Shown here piece after piece: positions 22,963 to 33,450 of a stretch of DNA of 64,000 nt. This stretch comes from Neoechinorhynchus agilis (Eukaryota; Acanthocephala). Both the position numbers and the translations under genes were made by a program. Each line of letters opens with the position of its first letter. Within the stretch, counting starts at the first letter, position 1. The stretch spans positions 9,486,001 through 9,550,000 of the forward strand of contig CM121341.1 in assembly GCA_051530055.1 (NCBI GenBank), written 5' to 3'. Under the pieces are notes generated by a model that was given only the letters and a program-made list of their open reading frames with translations, was not told where the DNA came from and did not search any database.

Positions 22963-23433
22963 ATGCAACGACGGATCAGTGATCACTCACCAATCTTCAA
23001 GAGATCAAAACAGTCTTGGCCACGTTCAAATCGAATCGAAACTCATCAACAATCAACAAAATATCACCAAACACGAAACAGAGACCGAAATCAAATGCCA
23101 GTTTTCGAGCGTCGAGGCGATCATTCAACATGGCACTCACGAAATGTTAGCCAGCGACGGCAAGATAATGAAAGTAATTTTTATGAACCTCAATGGAGAG
23201 CCAATCGAAATTCTAATTATCGACCATCATCACACAACCGAAATTATCAAAGATATCGAAATTACTGGCAGGAAACAAGACAGGACAATCGCACGAAGCA
23301 AGAGCGTGAAACAAGACCGTGGTCGCCAGAATTCAATAGAAGGAAGCAATTTCAAAAAAGAGCTTCGCGACAACAGAACGATTTTCCGATCCGAAAACGT
23401 CCTCGAGTGACATTGGAGTTCCTCGACAAACAA
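22963..23433 (+). pseudogene. Truncated copy of CHTOP-like ORF (left arm)
   Basis: Starts MQRRISDHSPIFKRSKQSW like the complete copies at 25576-26130 and 54898-55452. It keeps the Arg/Asn/Gln-rich body but is cut exactly within the UAP56-binding-like motif: VTLEFLDKQ is followed by LTR sequence. It also has more amino-acid changes (KQFQKRASRQQ against KRFRKRELRER) than the other two copies. Confidence 0.75.
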
Positions 23434-23640
23434 CCTTTCGTCACATTTGAAAAATGTTGTTTTATATTGATTTATATTTTTATATATCGATTAGTGACAT
23501 AAAGAATTGTTAGTAAACATATTGGTGTGTGTGGTGCCGAGACTGGCGGTTGTGACTTAATAAAAACCAGTTATTGAAATCCACGGAGAACACAACAATT
23601 GGCGACGAGAGTAAAGCGGATATGGCAAAAGAGTTGATGC
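23434..23640 (+). mobile_element. Ty3/gypsy-type LTR end and leader fossil
   Basis: AT-rich segment with 'ataaaaaccagttattgaaatcc' and 'aacacaacaattggcgacgagag', the form of an LTR 3' end followed by the TGGCGACGAG primer-site/leader common in Ty3/gypsy elements. The same block starts at 41868 and 52744. Only this end is present, with no coding part. It is a solo fragment fused to LINE pieces. Confidence 0.6.
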
Positions 23641-24030
23641 AGATGCCAAGGGAAGAACAATCACGGAAGCTTTTCTTGAATCGTATGAGGGGAGTCAACC
23701 GATAGCGAAGAAAATTCTAAAGGAAAAGTTTTGTCTTGACCAAGACTTTGTGGTGGCATTTGAAGAATGGTGCCAGCAGACAGGCGCTAACCATGTTCCC
23801 GTGAATGGCCTCAGACAGTCGATCTGAGACAGACCTCTCGTCGCGAGAGCTTACAGCTCTCTACTTTCACGACAAACGAGACCGTGTCGCTCGAAAGCGT
23901 CAACCAAAGACGGGAGACCAAGTCTTTAGGACTGCGATCATCGTTACCTCATCAGTGGAAGAGCTCCCACAGATGCCAGAGGAACAGTCTCCAACCACGC
24001 CTCGATTCTGCCAGTGCGTTCTTTATCAGA
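23641..24030 (+). mobile_element. REL-endonuclease LINE fragment in mosaic
   Basis: Plus-strand 'VPVNGLRQSI' and 'DRPLVARAYSSL' match 'VPVNGLKQSIWDKPSVARAHSSL' of the REL-LINE copy at 45180-45260. Downstream is a piece mirroring the VGTLLTDEVTRIAVSLRLG segment in reverse. Short and broken. Confidence 0.6.
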
Positions 24031-24058
24031 AATAACGCTTCGTGAGCCGAGAGAGCGC

Positions 24059-24364
24059 TCACCCTATCGCACAGCAACAAAAGTTTCGGTATCTCAGCTT
24101 CCACATTTGAATCAAAGACGCAACTACCCAGGAGCTGAGTTGCTCTGGAGTCACGAGTTTCAGACCTGGAGCTACGGCCTCGAACCCATACATCAGATCC
24201 TTGACTTTGGAGGTGTCCTCGATATTAAATACTGGGCGCTCACACTTTCCAGCATTAAGATCAACGCCCAATGTCGCAGTCTCCTCAATCAGCGTCTCCA
24301 AATCGCGCAGTACAACGGAGGGATCACCTCCGAGCGCAGCGTCATCCAAGTCAGTGGCATTCAT
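24059..24364 (-). mobile_element. REL-endonuclease LINE, RT palm fragment (inverted)
   Basis: Minus-strand frame with DDAALGGDPSVVLRDLETL and LGVDLNAGKCE, the catalytic YxDD-type motif (here DLDDAALGG) and following helix of the family's RT. It lies inverted relative to the neighbouring 3' fragment. Near-identical copies are at 42494-42795 and 53370-53687. Confidence 0.75.
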
Positions 24365-25575
24365 TCGATCTGAATTCGTTGATGATTTTTGCTATAATCT
24401 TTTACGCTGGACACTTGGAAATTCAAAATGCCCGGTTCGCCATTATCACAAGAGAACCCCGACTATCACGGGCATCTTTAAAAGAAAGGCTTAGAAAAAT
24501 ACTAGCTCGGATCTAGTATACCGCGCATAAATTGACAAAAGAGCTGTTCAAAAAATTTCAAAGAGAGGAATTCGAAATGATCAATTACAAAATCGTGCTC
24601 CACCACCTGATGATATGAACATCGCAGATTTCTTTAAAAAGTCGTTTGAGAGTATTAATCACGACCTCGGAATAAGTGAGGATGGTCAAGCTCCACAGGT
24701 CGAGCTAAGAAGAGTTCCAGGATTATAGAGCAAGCGTGTGTGTGTCGTAATCTCAATCAGATCAGAGTTGAACAGGTAGTTTTAACTGCGATTGGCCTAA
24801 TCGGTATTGTAAGTATTGAAACTTTAGGTCAAACGATCGGTGATTTAAGGGACTTCTATCATTCAAGTACTGACCCAGTCAGTTGTTTCTGCGTTTAAGG
24901 ATCCCGAAACAGCTTTATAGATAATCATTAGGCTAATCTCTCACTATTTAAAACAGGTCTTAGATTATAATCCTTAGACATTGTTCCCAGTACCTCGTTC
25001 TGGATGTTTGGCATTGCCTGTCTTTTCTCAGTATCTAAAATTTCTATCCGCTTTTCTGACTACAGTGTCCATGAGTTGTTCGGCTACATCATCATCTCCG
25101 TCTAAAGCGTTTTCTGCTAAGTTGTATAAGGGAGATGAAAGTGATTGAACTTTTTCTCTTTTGAAAAATTATTATGCTTTTTTAATCGATTGCACAAGTA
25201 TTCCGCTCCTTTGCATTCTCAGGGAATTAAATTTCGAACTTTAAACGCGAGTCGCATTATTTTTAAATTGATCCTATCTAAAATTGCAGTCATCTACTGA
25301 TTGTCTATAATCTGCATTCTGGAAAATTGTTCAGTGACCTAGAACGCTTCTTATGAAAATTAAACTATGGTGGCTGTGGTTTCAAACAGGTATTAAGCTT
25401 TACACTTAATGCATTCAAAATGTTCAACTTGCTACCCTATTGAACGTAAAGGCATGATATTTTAGACTGTAATTTTAATTTAACAGTCTTCCACAATCAA
25501 CCATCGTTATTATGACTTTTATTAAAAAAAGTCTAAGCCCCATGCTGACATATACAGCTTTGAATTATATAAAGT
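24365..25575. other. Non-coding part of the duplicated block
   Basis: No gene visible. Present almost unchanged at 53688-54897, with a handful of base differences. It is the 3' flank of the CHTOP-like ORF (minus strand). Confidence 0.7.
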
Positions 25576-26130
25576 CTACGGTTTTTCATTTTTCTCCGAA
25601 GTAGCCTCTTGTGCAGGTCCCATCGCCATTCGCTCCCTTGCACATTTGGCCATGTAGTCATCCAATTGTTTGTCGAGGAACTCCAATGTCACTCGAGGAC
25701 GTTTTCTGATCGGAAAATTGTTTCGTTCCCGTAACTCTCTTTTTCGAAATCGCTTCCTTCTATTGAATTCTGGCGACCACGGTCTTGTTTCACGCTCTTG
25801 GCGATTGTCCTGTCTTGTTTCCTGCCAGTAATTTCGATATCTTTGATAATTTCGGTTGTGTGATGATGGTCGATAATTAGAATTTCGATTGGCTCTCCAT
25901 TGAGGTTCATAAAAATTACTTTCATTATCTTGCCGTCGCTGGCTAACATTTCGTGAGTGCCATGTTGAATGATCGCCTCGACGCTCGAAAACTGGCATTT
26001 GATTTCGGTCTCTGTTTCGTGTTTGGTGATATTTTGTTGATTGTTGATGAGTTTCGATTCGATTTGAACGTGGCCAAGACTGTTTTGATCTCTTGAAGAT
26101 TGGTGAGTGATCACTGATCCGTCGTTGCAT
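25576..26130 (-). CDS. CHTOP/ALYREF-like RNA-export-adaptor-type protein, 184 aa
   Basis: Single-exon frame from ATG at 26130 to the stop at 25576. The body is rich in Arg, Asn, Gln and Ser with many RNR, RRN and YRN steps, as in RNA-binding arginine-rich proteins. Near the C-terminus is FLDKQLDDYMAKCARERM, close to the UAP56-binding motif of CHTOP (LDNQLDAYMSKTK) and ALYREF/UIF. Such adaptors bring the helicase UAP56/DDX39B to mRNP for export. No RRM is seen. It lies inside a duplicated block, with a second complete copy at 54898-55452 and a truncated one at 22963. It may be a host gene caught in the duplication or an accessory protein of a repeat. Function is inferred from one short motif plus composition. 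Confidence 0.55.
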   Translation of the reverse strand: MQRRISDHSPIFKRSKQSWPRSNRIETHQQSTKYHQTRNRDRNQMPVFERRGDHSTWHSRNVSQRRQDNESNFYEPQWRANRNSNYRPSSHNRNYQRYRNYWQETRQDNRQERETRPWSPEFNRRKRFRKRELRERNNFPIRKRPRVTLEFLDKQLDDYMAKCARERMAMGPAQEATSEKNEKP

Positions 26131-26596
26131 CTCTCTTTAAGTTGTAAAATATCGCAATTGAAGGAGATACGATCGTGTGTTTCTTCGAACTGTTAATAAA
26201 TAGTAAACCGAAGCTGTTGATAAACTTATTTGTTAGTGTTAGGCCCGCTTCTCACGTTACCACGTGAACATTTCTATTGGTAGCTGTCTAATAAATATTA
26301 TGCCTCTTAATTACTGTTAAATAGAGATCATCAGAATATTTGGAATCTTATTTAGTGGCGTTTAGTATTTGTTACTGATTTATTGAAAACCTTTGCTTTG
26401 TAGCCGCCCAAATAAAAATAACATCCAAAAATGAAATGACCGATATACTCGCAGTAGCAAACACCTAGCGAAAAGTTCATTAAAGCGATTCTCCACCATT
26501 TCTAAAGGCATCAAATTATGTTTCATTGCAAAAATTCTTAACCGTGTTAGCAACATTCTATTTATTAAGTGTATAATTCTAACAAAAAGGTTATAT
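26131..26596. other. Linker in duplicated block
   Basis: No supported gene; open frames of 60-75 codons here and in the copy (55453-55918) lack any domain. Contains the 5' flank of the CHTOP-like ORF and the 3' flank of the 286-aa gene. Confidence 0.5.
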
Positions 26597-27605
26597 TCAG
26601 TTTTCATGTTCCCGTATAAGCCTCTTCACAAGACTTTCTCCTGCGGGATCTCTTCCTTTCCCGAATACTCCTTTGAAAAGGAATTCCTTGTTCCTAATCC
26701 TCATAACAACGTTTCTAATCTTGAAATGTTGTACGTCCCATTTCATATATTTTGGTTCACTAATTCCAATAATTATATCATCGGTCTCAGGGTACTCTTC
26801 GACGTCTTCACCGCTCAGAGAATCTGCCGAATCAATCGTGATCCTTTCACTTTTATCAATTTCTACGTCTTCAATACTTTCTTCACTTGTATCACAAATG
26901 TCACTCTCTTCTATCTTGTTTTGCATTGAATCTTCTAAAGACAAATCACTACTATTTTGATTCATTGAGTCTCCAACACGAGTCCTAGCCTCCATCCTTC
27001 CTCTATTTACAGTTTCTATCTCGTTAGATCCATCGATATCACACGTATCGATTGAAGAGATGCTTACAAGGTCTTCCTCCATATCCTCTAGCATTCTTCT
27101 ATTTGAAATTAATACCTCACTCATTTCATTTATATTAGACGAATCGATTGAAGATATGCTTATAGCGTCGTCATCTTTGCTAACTTCATTATTTGAACCG
27201 AATCTTTTAAATGGAGCAATTCTTTGCAGTACTTCATGATCTAAGCAAATTAGATTTTGTTACAATTGTTAAGAGTTCAAGCCGAACCTACCCGCTGGCC
27301 CACCAAAAGTTCCAGCCTTGATCAACAAATCAATCCATTTCTGGCGTAATATTAGCAAAACTTTAAAATGATAAATCTAAATTAACATACCTCCTTTAAT
27401 TCCGCAATTTTGCCTGTCTCAATACCTCTCCTCGAGAATAACGGTTCTAGCCGTTTACCAACTTCCCGTATCGCCCCATAATATTGATTTCTCTGCGGAA
27501 ATTTAAATTTCTTATTAGATCAATAAAGATTTCTTTTACCGTTGTAGCTGATCTTCGACTTGTCGCAAAATGAATTGGCCTTTCACATCCCCTAGTTCTT
27601 CCCAT
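26597..27605 (-). CDS. Unrecognised 286-aa acidic/serine-rich protein, four exons
   Basis: Exons 27540-27605, 27391-27492, 27292-27340 and 26597-27240 join cleanly across GT-AG introns of 47, 50 and 51 nt, starting MGRTRGCERPIHFATSRR. The N-terminal 70 residues look folded (NQYYGAIREVGKRLEPLFSR, IAELKEKWIDLLIKAGTFGG). The middle is acidic and Ser-rich, with two related stretches (DDDAISISSIDSSNI and EEDLVSISSIDTCDI). The C-terminus is basic and conserved in every repeat copy (FKIRNVVMRIRNKEFLFKG ... SLVKRLIREHEN). I recognise no family. Composition suggests a nuclear protein. Only this copy has the 5' exons; the copies at 22340 and 55919 retain the 3' end only. Confidence 0.65.
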
Positions 27606-28041
27606 TATAAGATTTTATCGTCTTTGCTGAGCTTCCGGGATATTTTGTGGGTAACAAAGATACTATTTTTGAGTGGGTTTATCGATGTATATTAATGTTT
27701 TTGGAGAACCTTTTAGAACACAATATTTGTTGCAATCACAGCATATTGACGATCCTGAGCGTTTCTTCAAAATATGTTATTCAAAGACTAATTTTTTAGC
27801 ACAAAAGCTTTTCCGCTAACCTTTTATTTAATATGAAGTTGCGTATTTTAAATGGAAAATGGGGCAGATTCGGCAATGAACTCTTCGTCGGCTCTGATCA
27901 ACAGAAAATATTATTTATGTAATTTATCACTGGTAAACCAGATCTCCAATCAAAATAAACCCATCGATGTCGTTTTATTAAAATTTAAATTTTCTATGTT
28001 AACCAAATGTTCGGTGCGGACGCCTACCGATTTTCAACTGT
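27606..28041. other. Intergenic, right arm only
   Basis: No supported exon. Would contain the promoter of the 286-aa gene. A plus-strand 65-codon frame (27852-28049) has no feature. Confidence 0.4.
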
Positions 28042-28385
28042 TTAGCTAAGAATTCTACCCCGATGTTTGATTGCGCGAGACATAGAAGCCAATCGGAGTT
28101 CAATCGTAGCGTCTGCACTTTGATGGTCGCCGGATACTGCATTACAGACGTATATTCCTTCATTTTCTTTCCCGAAATTTGTGATTGTAAACGCTCCGTT
28201 AGATTCCTGAGTGCTTTGAGGATGTGTAGGATTGGGTCGCATCACCCACGTGATCACGGCTCCTCCCTAAATAATTTCGCTCATTTTGAAATATTCTCCT
28301 TTAGACCGGCATTTAAGGGTGACATTATCTCCTGCACTTATTGTTGACTTTGCCGGTCCATCAATATTGAGTGAAAGACCATGGA
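28042..28385 (-). pseudogene. Immunoglobulin (I-set) domain exons, gene fragment
   Basis: Two exon pieces flank a 40-nt GT-AG intron (28267-28306). The first reads DGPAKSTISAGDNVTLKC, the second GGAVITWVM, FTITNFGKENEGIYVCNAVSG, ATIELRL. This is a full Ig-fold signature: the B-strand Cys in 'VTLKC', the C-strand Trp in 'ITW', and the 'D/E-x-G-x-Y-x-C' F-strand, as in perlecan, hemicentin or cell-adhesion receptors. Nothing upstream or downstream extends the protein: the upstream side runs straight into the tandem array at about 28436. It is therefore an exon pair cut from a larger extracellular gene. Absent from the left arm. Confidence 0.7.
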
Positions 28386-28435
28386 TGGCAGTTTGATATG
28401 GCAATTAAATCGCATTAACATCTACTGAGACGAAT

Positions 28436-30470
28436 GTAGAATTTGTGGGGCCTCAAACCGTTTAAAGCTTCGATTCCGGCATTTGTCTTATAACAAAACC
28501 GGGGAAGTTTATTTTTAGCCCTGATTACATTTTATTCGCGTTTTTAGACAAGAAAAAATAAGAATTATCGCATTGCCGATTGAGTCGATAACGATTAAAA
28601 AGTTTTTCAAAAACGCCGATAGATATCGTCTTCAAAAATCATGGATGCATCCTATATGAACCTCTCCTAAATCGATTTATTTTGGTAATTTTTGTAGCCT
28701 AAATTTCTACAAATTTGCATTGGATTTTTAGCTCCTGTGCTGAATACAGAATTTGTGGGGCCTCAAACCGTTTAAAGCTTCCATTCCGGCATTTGTCTCA
28801 TAACAAAACCGGGAAAGTTTATTTTTAGCCCTGATTACATTTTATTCGCGTTTATAGATAAGAAAAATAAAAAATTTCGCATTACCGATTGAGTCGATAA
28901 CGACTAAAAAGTTTTTAAAAACGCCGATAGATATCGCCTTCAAAAACCATGGATGCATCCTAAATGAACCACTCCTAAATTGATTTATTTTGGTAATTTT
29001 TGTAACCCAAATTTCTACAAATTAGCATTAGATTTTTAGCTCTTGTGCTGAATATAGAATTTGTGGGGCCTCAAAACTTTTAAGGCTTCGATTCCAGAAT
29101 TTGTCTCATAATAAAACCGGGAAGTTTATTTTTAGCGCTGATTACATTTTATTCGCGTTTATAGATAAGAAAAATAAAAAATTTCGCATTACCGATTGAG
29201 TCGATAACGACTAAAAGGTTTTTAAAAACGCCGATAGATATCGCCTTCAAAAACCATGGATGCATCCTAAATGAACCTGTCCTAAATTGATTTATTTATT
29301 TCATATCTGTAACCTAAATTTCTACAAATTAGCATTAGATTTTTAGTTCCTGTGCTGAATATAGAATTTGTGGGGCCTCAAACCGCTTAAAGCTTCCATT
29401 CCGGCATTTGTCTCATAATAAAACCGGGAAAGTTTATTTTTTGCCCTGATTACATTTTATTCGCGTTTATAGATAAGAAAAATAAAAAATTTCGCATTAC
29501 CGATTGAGTCGATTACGACTAAAAGGTTTTTAAAAACGCCGATAGATATCGCCTTCAAAAGCCATGGATGCATCCTAAATGAACCTCTCCTAAATCGATT
29601 TATTTTGTTTATTTTTGTAGCTTAAATTTCTACAAATTAGCATTAGATTTTTAGCTCGTGTTCTGAATATAGAATTTGTGGGGCCTCAAACCGCTTAAAG
29701 CTTCCATTCCGGCATTTGTCTCATAATAAAACCGGGAAAGTATATTTTTTGCCCTGATTACATTTTATTCGCGTTTATAGATAAGAAAAATAAAAAATTT
29801 CGCATTACCGATTGAGTCGATAACGATTAAAAAGTTTTTCAAAAACGCCGATAGATATCGTCTTCAAAAAACCATGGATGCATCCTAAATGAACCTCTCC
29901 TAAATCGATTTATTTTGGTAATTTTTGTAGCTTAAATTTCTACAAATTAGCATTAGATTTTTAGCTCTTGTGCTGAATATAGAATTTGTGGGGCCTTAAA
30001 ACGTTTAAGGCTTCGATTCCGGAATTTGTCTTATAACAAAACCGGGAAAGTTTATTTTTAGCGCTGATTACATTTTATTCGTGTTTATAGATAAGAAAAA
30101 TAAAAATTTCGCATTACCGATTGAGTCGATAACGATTAAAAGTTTTTCAAAAACGCCGATAGATATCGTCTTCAAAAAACCATGGATGCATCCTAAATGA
30201 ACCTCTCCTAAATCGATTTATTTTGTTTATTTTTGTAGCTTAAATTTCTACAAATTAGCATTAGATTTTTAGCTCTTGTGCTGAATATAGAATTTGTGGG
30301 GCCTTAAAACGTTTAAGGCTTCGATTCCGGAATTTGTCTTATAACAAAACCGGGAAAGTTTATTTTTAGCGCTGATTACATTTTATTCGCGTTTATAGAT
30401 AAGAAAAATAAAAAATTTCGCATTACCGATTGAGTCGATAACGATTAAAAAGTTTTTCAATAACGCCGTC
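28436..30470 (-). repeat. About 310-bp tandem repeat, 7 units (right arm)
   Basis: Mirror image of 20284-22265. Markers 'attgagtcgataacga' recur at about 28588, 28890, 29196, 29506, 29814, 30120 and 30431. It holds about one more unit than the left array, and the shortened 270-bp unit of the left array is full length here, so the arms have diverged by unit gain or loss. Confidence 0.93.
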
Positions 30471-30619
30471 GCTACTTCATAACAACATTCAATGTTGCCA
30501 AAAGTCATTAGAAGTTGAACGCTGCAAAAATAGGATTGTCTGTGCAACAACTCGGTCACTTCCCTTAATTTGACATTTCAACAATTAGCGCAACATTCCA
30601 AGAAACCATCGATAGAAAG

Positions 30620-31640
30620 TCCTTCGGGATAATAAAATTACACTTTCGGTGAGAATAATCCCGGTCATTTCATATTTTATTTATTCGAAATATTTCGCGA
30701 GGTATCCTCGCCTCTTCAGTCATCTAAAAATAGGTTTTCCGTATTACGATTTATGCTCGAGTGCGCGGGATCGCCAAACCCGAAGTTCAGGGACCAATTA
30801 TCCGCTTGAACCCTTTGTTTTTCCATTGATTTTTTATATTGATTTTTATCACGTCGCTGGCTGGAAGTTTCAAGCTAAAATTAGCTTTATATCCCTCCAG
30901 AAGGCATTAAATCTATTTGGACTGTTACCGACGGACGTGATTCGACTCTTTTGACTGGTTTTAGATTGCAGGTTCTTTAGATATAACGACCGACTTTATA
31001 GATAAATCCATGGACTGTCAATGGGAAACAGCATTGCTCCCGTTTTGGCAATAATTTTCCTCGGTGATTTGTAAAAGCAGTGCATCTTCCCACATTAAAC
31101 ATCGAGCCAAATTTACCTCCGCTATCTGGATGATGAGCTATTAACCTACAGAGAGGATTGTGAGGTCGATGACCAAGGGGTTGAATTCTATGGATCCTAC
31201 TGGAGGGATTAAGGTGATGCGAGACAAACCACCGGATTATCTGCCATACTGAATTTGTGTTTCAGAGTTAATCAGGTCACGGATTTCAATTTATATCGCA
31301 AACTCTAAAAGCGGAGTCATGCATCGAGATTTCCATCATTTTTCCGTGATGAAACAAGCAATTTACGCTGAGATGTACATTACAGCACTGGTTTGTTCAT
31401 CGTCGTTAACGGAGAAACGATTGGCGATAGACAGAATAAACGGAATTTTCGCTCATAATGGATATACACGAAAAAAGAGATCTTGCCGCCAAGTAATTCA
31501 AAAGACGCGAAACGGAACGATGATCGTTGTGGGAATCGATATGGAGGAAACCGATTCTCAAGATTCCATATATCATCGAAAAGTTTCCAAGTGAAGTTCT
31601 AAAGAATCTGCCATGATTAGAATGGATGCCCGGATTTTCC
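30620..31640 (+). mobile_element. Penelope-like RT fragment (right arm)
   Basis: Plus-strand reading gives GLSMGNSIAPVLAIIF near 31010-31060, LRYLDDELLTYRED near 31112-31160, then the frame 31319-31594 ending near LAIDRINGIFAHNGYTRKKR. This is the RT B and C motif region and thumb of a PLE. Interrupted by stops, no endonuclease. The minus-strand hammerhead-like core at 30693-30719 belongs to an oppositely oriented PLE tail. Confidence 0.7.
30693..30719 (-). ncRNA. Hammerhead-ribozyme-like core (right-arm mirror)
   Basis: Exact mirror of the motif at 20016-20042: CTGAAGA, 6-bp stem II with ATA loop, GAAA. Confidence 0.5.
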
Positions 31641-32300
31641 ACAGAAGTGTGCTTACACTTAGACGAATCCTAACGAGAACTGAACATCACGAAACGCCAG
31701 AAACATGTCCAGGGAATTCCGTGGGCGCAAATGGTCATCGCGTGCGTTAACGTTGGACCGTACAAGTTCCCAACACACTGAATCCGGATGCAGTATTATG
31801 GCTACACCGTAAACAAAAGAACCGCTCCGAAATCCATTGCGACAGAGTAACTCTCCATACGAGTTCGGTCTGTGGTAAAGGATTCGGTGGAATACCGATT
31901 GCCGAGGTACTGCTTATACACCGGCGGTTGGAAAGTGAAGGTGTCTCCTAGGACTATGCGAGAGAGAGTTCTGGACATCAGTTCGGCAACACCCCAGAAC
32001 TTTTAAACGAGCGAGACGAACTTTCTACATTTTAATGTCGATAGTTTAACACAATTCACAACCCCACACGCCTTTTTAGATTCCTGAAGAAGCCGTAAGA
32101 TGGCGAATGTTCGGAAATCAAGATTTTTTTATTTTCTTTGTCAACAGCCCAGCCAAGTTTCGTATTAAAAACAAACTTGATCAATCACGTGGCAGAAAAG
32201 TCAAGTAGTATTTCACAAAACTAGACTGGAAATATCATGTCGATTGGAAGCTGAAGCGAAAATCTCTTAAATCTGTACGGGCGCTTGCGAAATCAACAAA
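31641..32300 (+). repeat. Penelope-like terminal region (right arm)
   Basis: Mirror of 18440-19090. Includes CTGAAGA at 32084-32090, an AGCC/GGC stem II and GAA at 32105-32107, then GTTCGGAAATC, which can partly pair with the preceding GATTC. Related to 120-440 and 63740-63940. Confidence 0.5.
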
Positions 32301-32954
32301 TACAACTTTTCGTGGTAAATATTTTAAAACATATTTGCAATATGCTTCAACTTTAGATCTCTCACAAAACGAGATTATGTAAAAATGGAAAACTGTTGAT
32401 TATATGGATTGAGCAAAATAACAAACGATAAAAACCGATGAGTCGAATGACTATTTCGGAAATAAAATTTAGTATTTTTTAAAATTTACAGAATGGGGAT
32501 TATACGATCGTTGAACATATCAATTCTGTAAAGCGAGGTATGAGTGTACCCAAAATCCTGTAGACGCTCCCTTTGCCTTATTGTTTCAACAAACTGTTTA
32601 ACACCACTTTGTTTATTTTTGAAAAGTTATATGTTATTGTCGTAAGATTATTTCACCGCATAAAATGACTCCCCAGCACTTGTACTTATTTAATACTCGA
32701 TTTTTTAAAATTATTTCTTGTATGTTACCTATTTATCGCTCGACGAATATCGCAATATTTTGGCATTTGATTTCATACAATAGATTTGTGATCTGGTCGA
32801 TCAGTTAGCTAATGCTGGGATATCCACAAATGTCATATCCACAAATGTCATATCCAATCAACAACAACACAAAAAGTTTAAAATGAATGGGCGAACAAAG
32901 GCGTATTTCCCCTCTACTAGAATTCAAAATTGCACCTTTCTATTTTAAAGCAAC
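32301..32954. other. No gene seen
   Basis: AT-rich. Contains a short direct repeat 'tatccacaaatgtcatatccacaaatgtcatatcc' at about 32820-32855. No open frame of note. Confidence 0.5.
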
Positions 32955-33450
32955 TCTTTCATTTCAAAAAGTTTATATCTTTAAGCTGAACGAAATAATT
33001 TTCACATTTTCTTAAAAAATCTATATTCCCTTTTTTATTTAAAGTGCAACGTTTAGAAAATTGACTTGAAAGCACAGTGTAAATTGTGATTTCCCTGTCT
33101 TTGTCTCCATTAAACAACAATGCTGAAAAAAGACATGCAAGTGTCGCTCGGTTGCTCGGATTCAATTTTATTGATAAAGATGAAGGAACATTTTAAAAGA
33201 AACGATAGTGCGCTGAGCAGATACCAAATTGCTGTTAGCGACAAACCGAATACAAAAATATTTTGTATTAGTACCACAAAGCGAAGGATTTTATGAATTG
33301 TCAAGTCACTTTTAACGTAGAAAATCATTTTAACGTCAGAAAACTATTCAAAGAAGCATGATCCAAAAACTTTTTTATAAATTTCGAATTGAAGCTACCG
33401 TCGACTTTTGCATTAGCCTTCTTGTGCAAATCGTGGATTCGTACGTTACC
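32955..33450 (-). pseudogene. Inverted fragment of the coiled-coil gene and its upstream region
   Basis: On the minus strand, NRATLACLFSALLFNGDKDREITIY matches QTTLTCLLSALLFDGDKDRKTTIN of the plus-strand gene (34875-34945). Upstream sequence 33180-33445 matches 34130-34430. The segment corresponding to 34440-34850, which holds the start codon and first 120 or so codons, is missing. So this is an inverted, internally deleted partial duplicate. No start codon or long frame remains. Confidence 0.8.

Larger units (their letters stand above)
18440..23433 (+). repeat. Left arm of giant imperfect palindrome
   Basis: Runs as the reverse complement of 25666-32300. The outer edge is at 'ttgttgatttcgcaagcg' (18440) against 32300, the inner edge at 'ctcgacaaacaa' (23433) against 25666. 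Translated segments are identical over 78-91 codons on both arms (for example 19097-19333 against 31406-31642). The left arm lacks the 1.6 kb that corresponds to 26738-28343: the junction lies at 22355 inside 'caaagtcaa/acgtacaac'. The spacer of about 2.2 kb is made of retroelement pieces. Confidence 0.95.
25666..32300 (-). repeat. Right arm of giant imperfect palindrome
   Basis: Reverse-complement partner of 18440-23433. At 6.6 kb it is longer because it retains 26738-28343, which the left arm lacks. Arm-to-arm identity is very high: long stretches are unchanged, with scattered single-base differences and unit-number differences in the tandem array. Confidence 0.95.

Noticed and set aside
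26380-26607. 75-codon frame MKTEYNLFVRIIHL..., also at 55702-55929
   Set aside because: Hydrophobic frame just past a gene's stop codon within a duplicated block. No domain or start context, and conservation is explained by the recent duplication.
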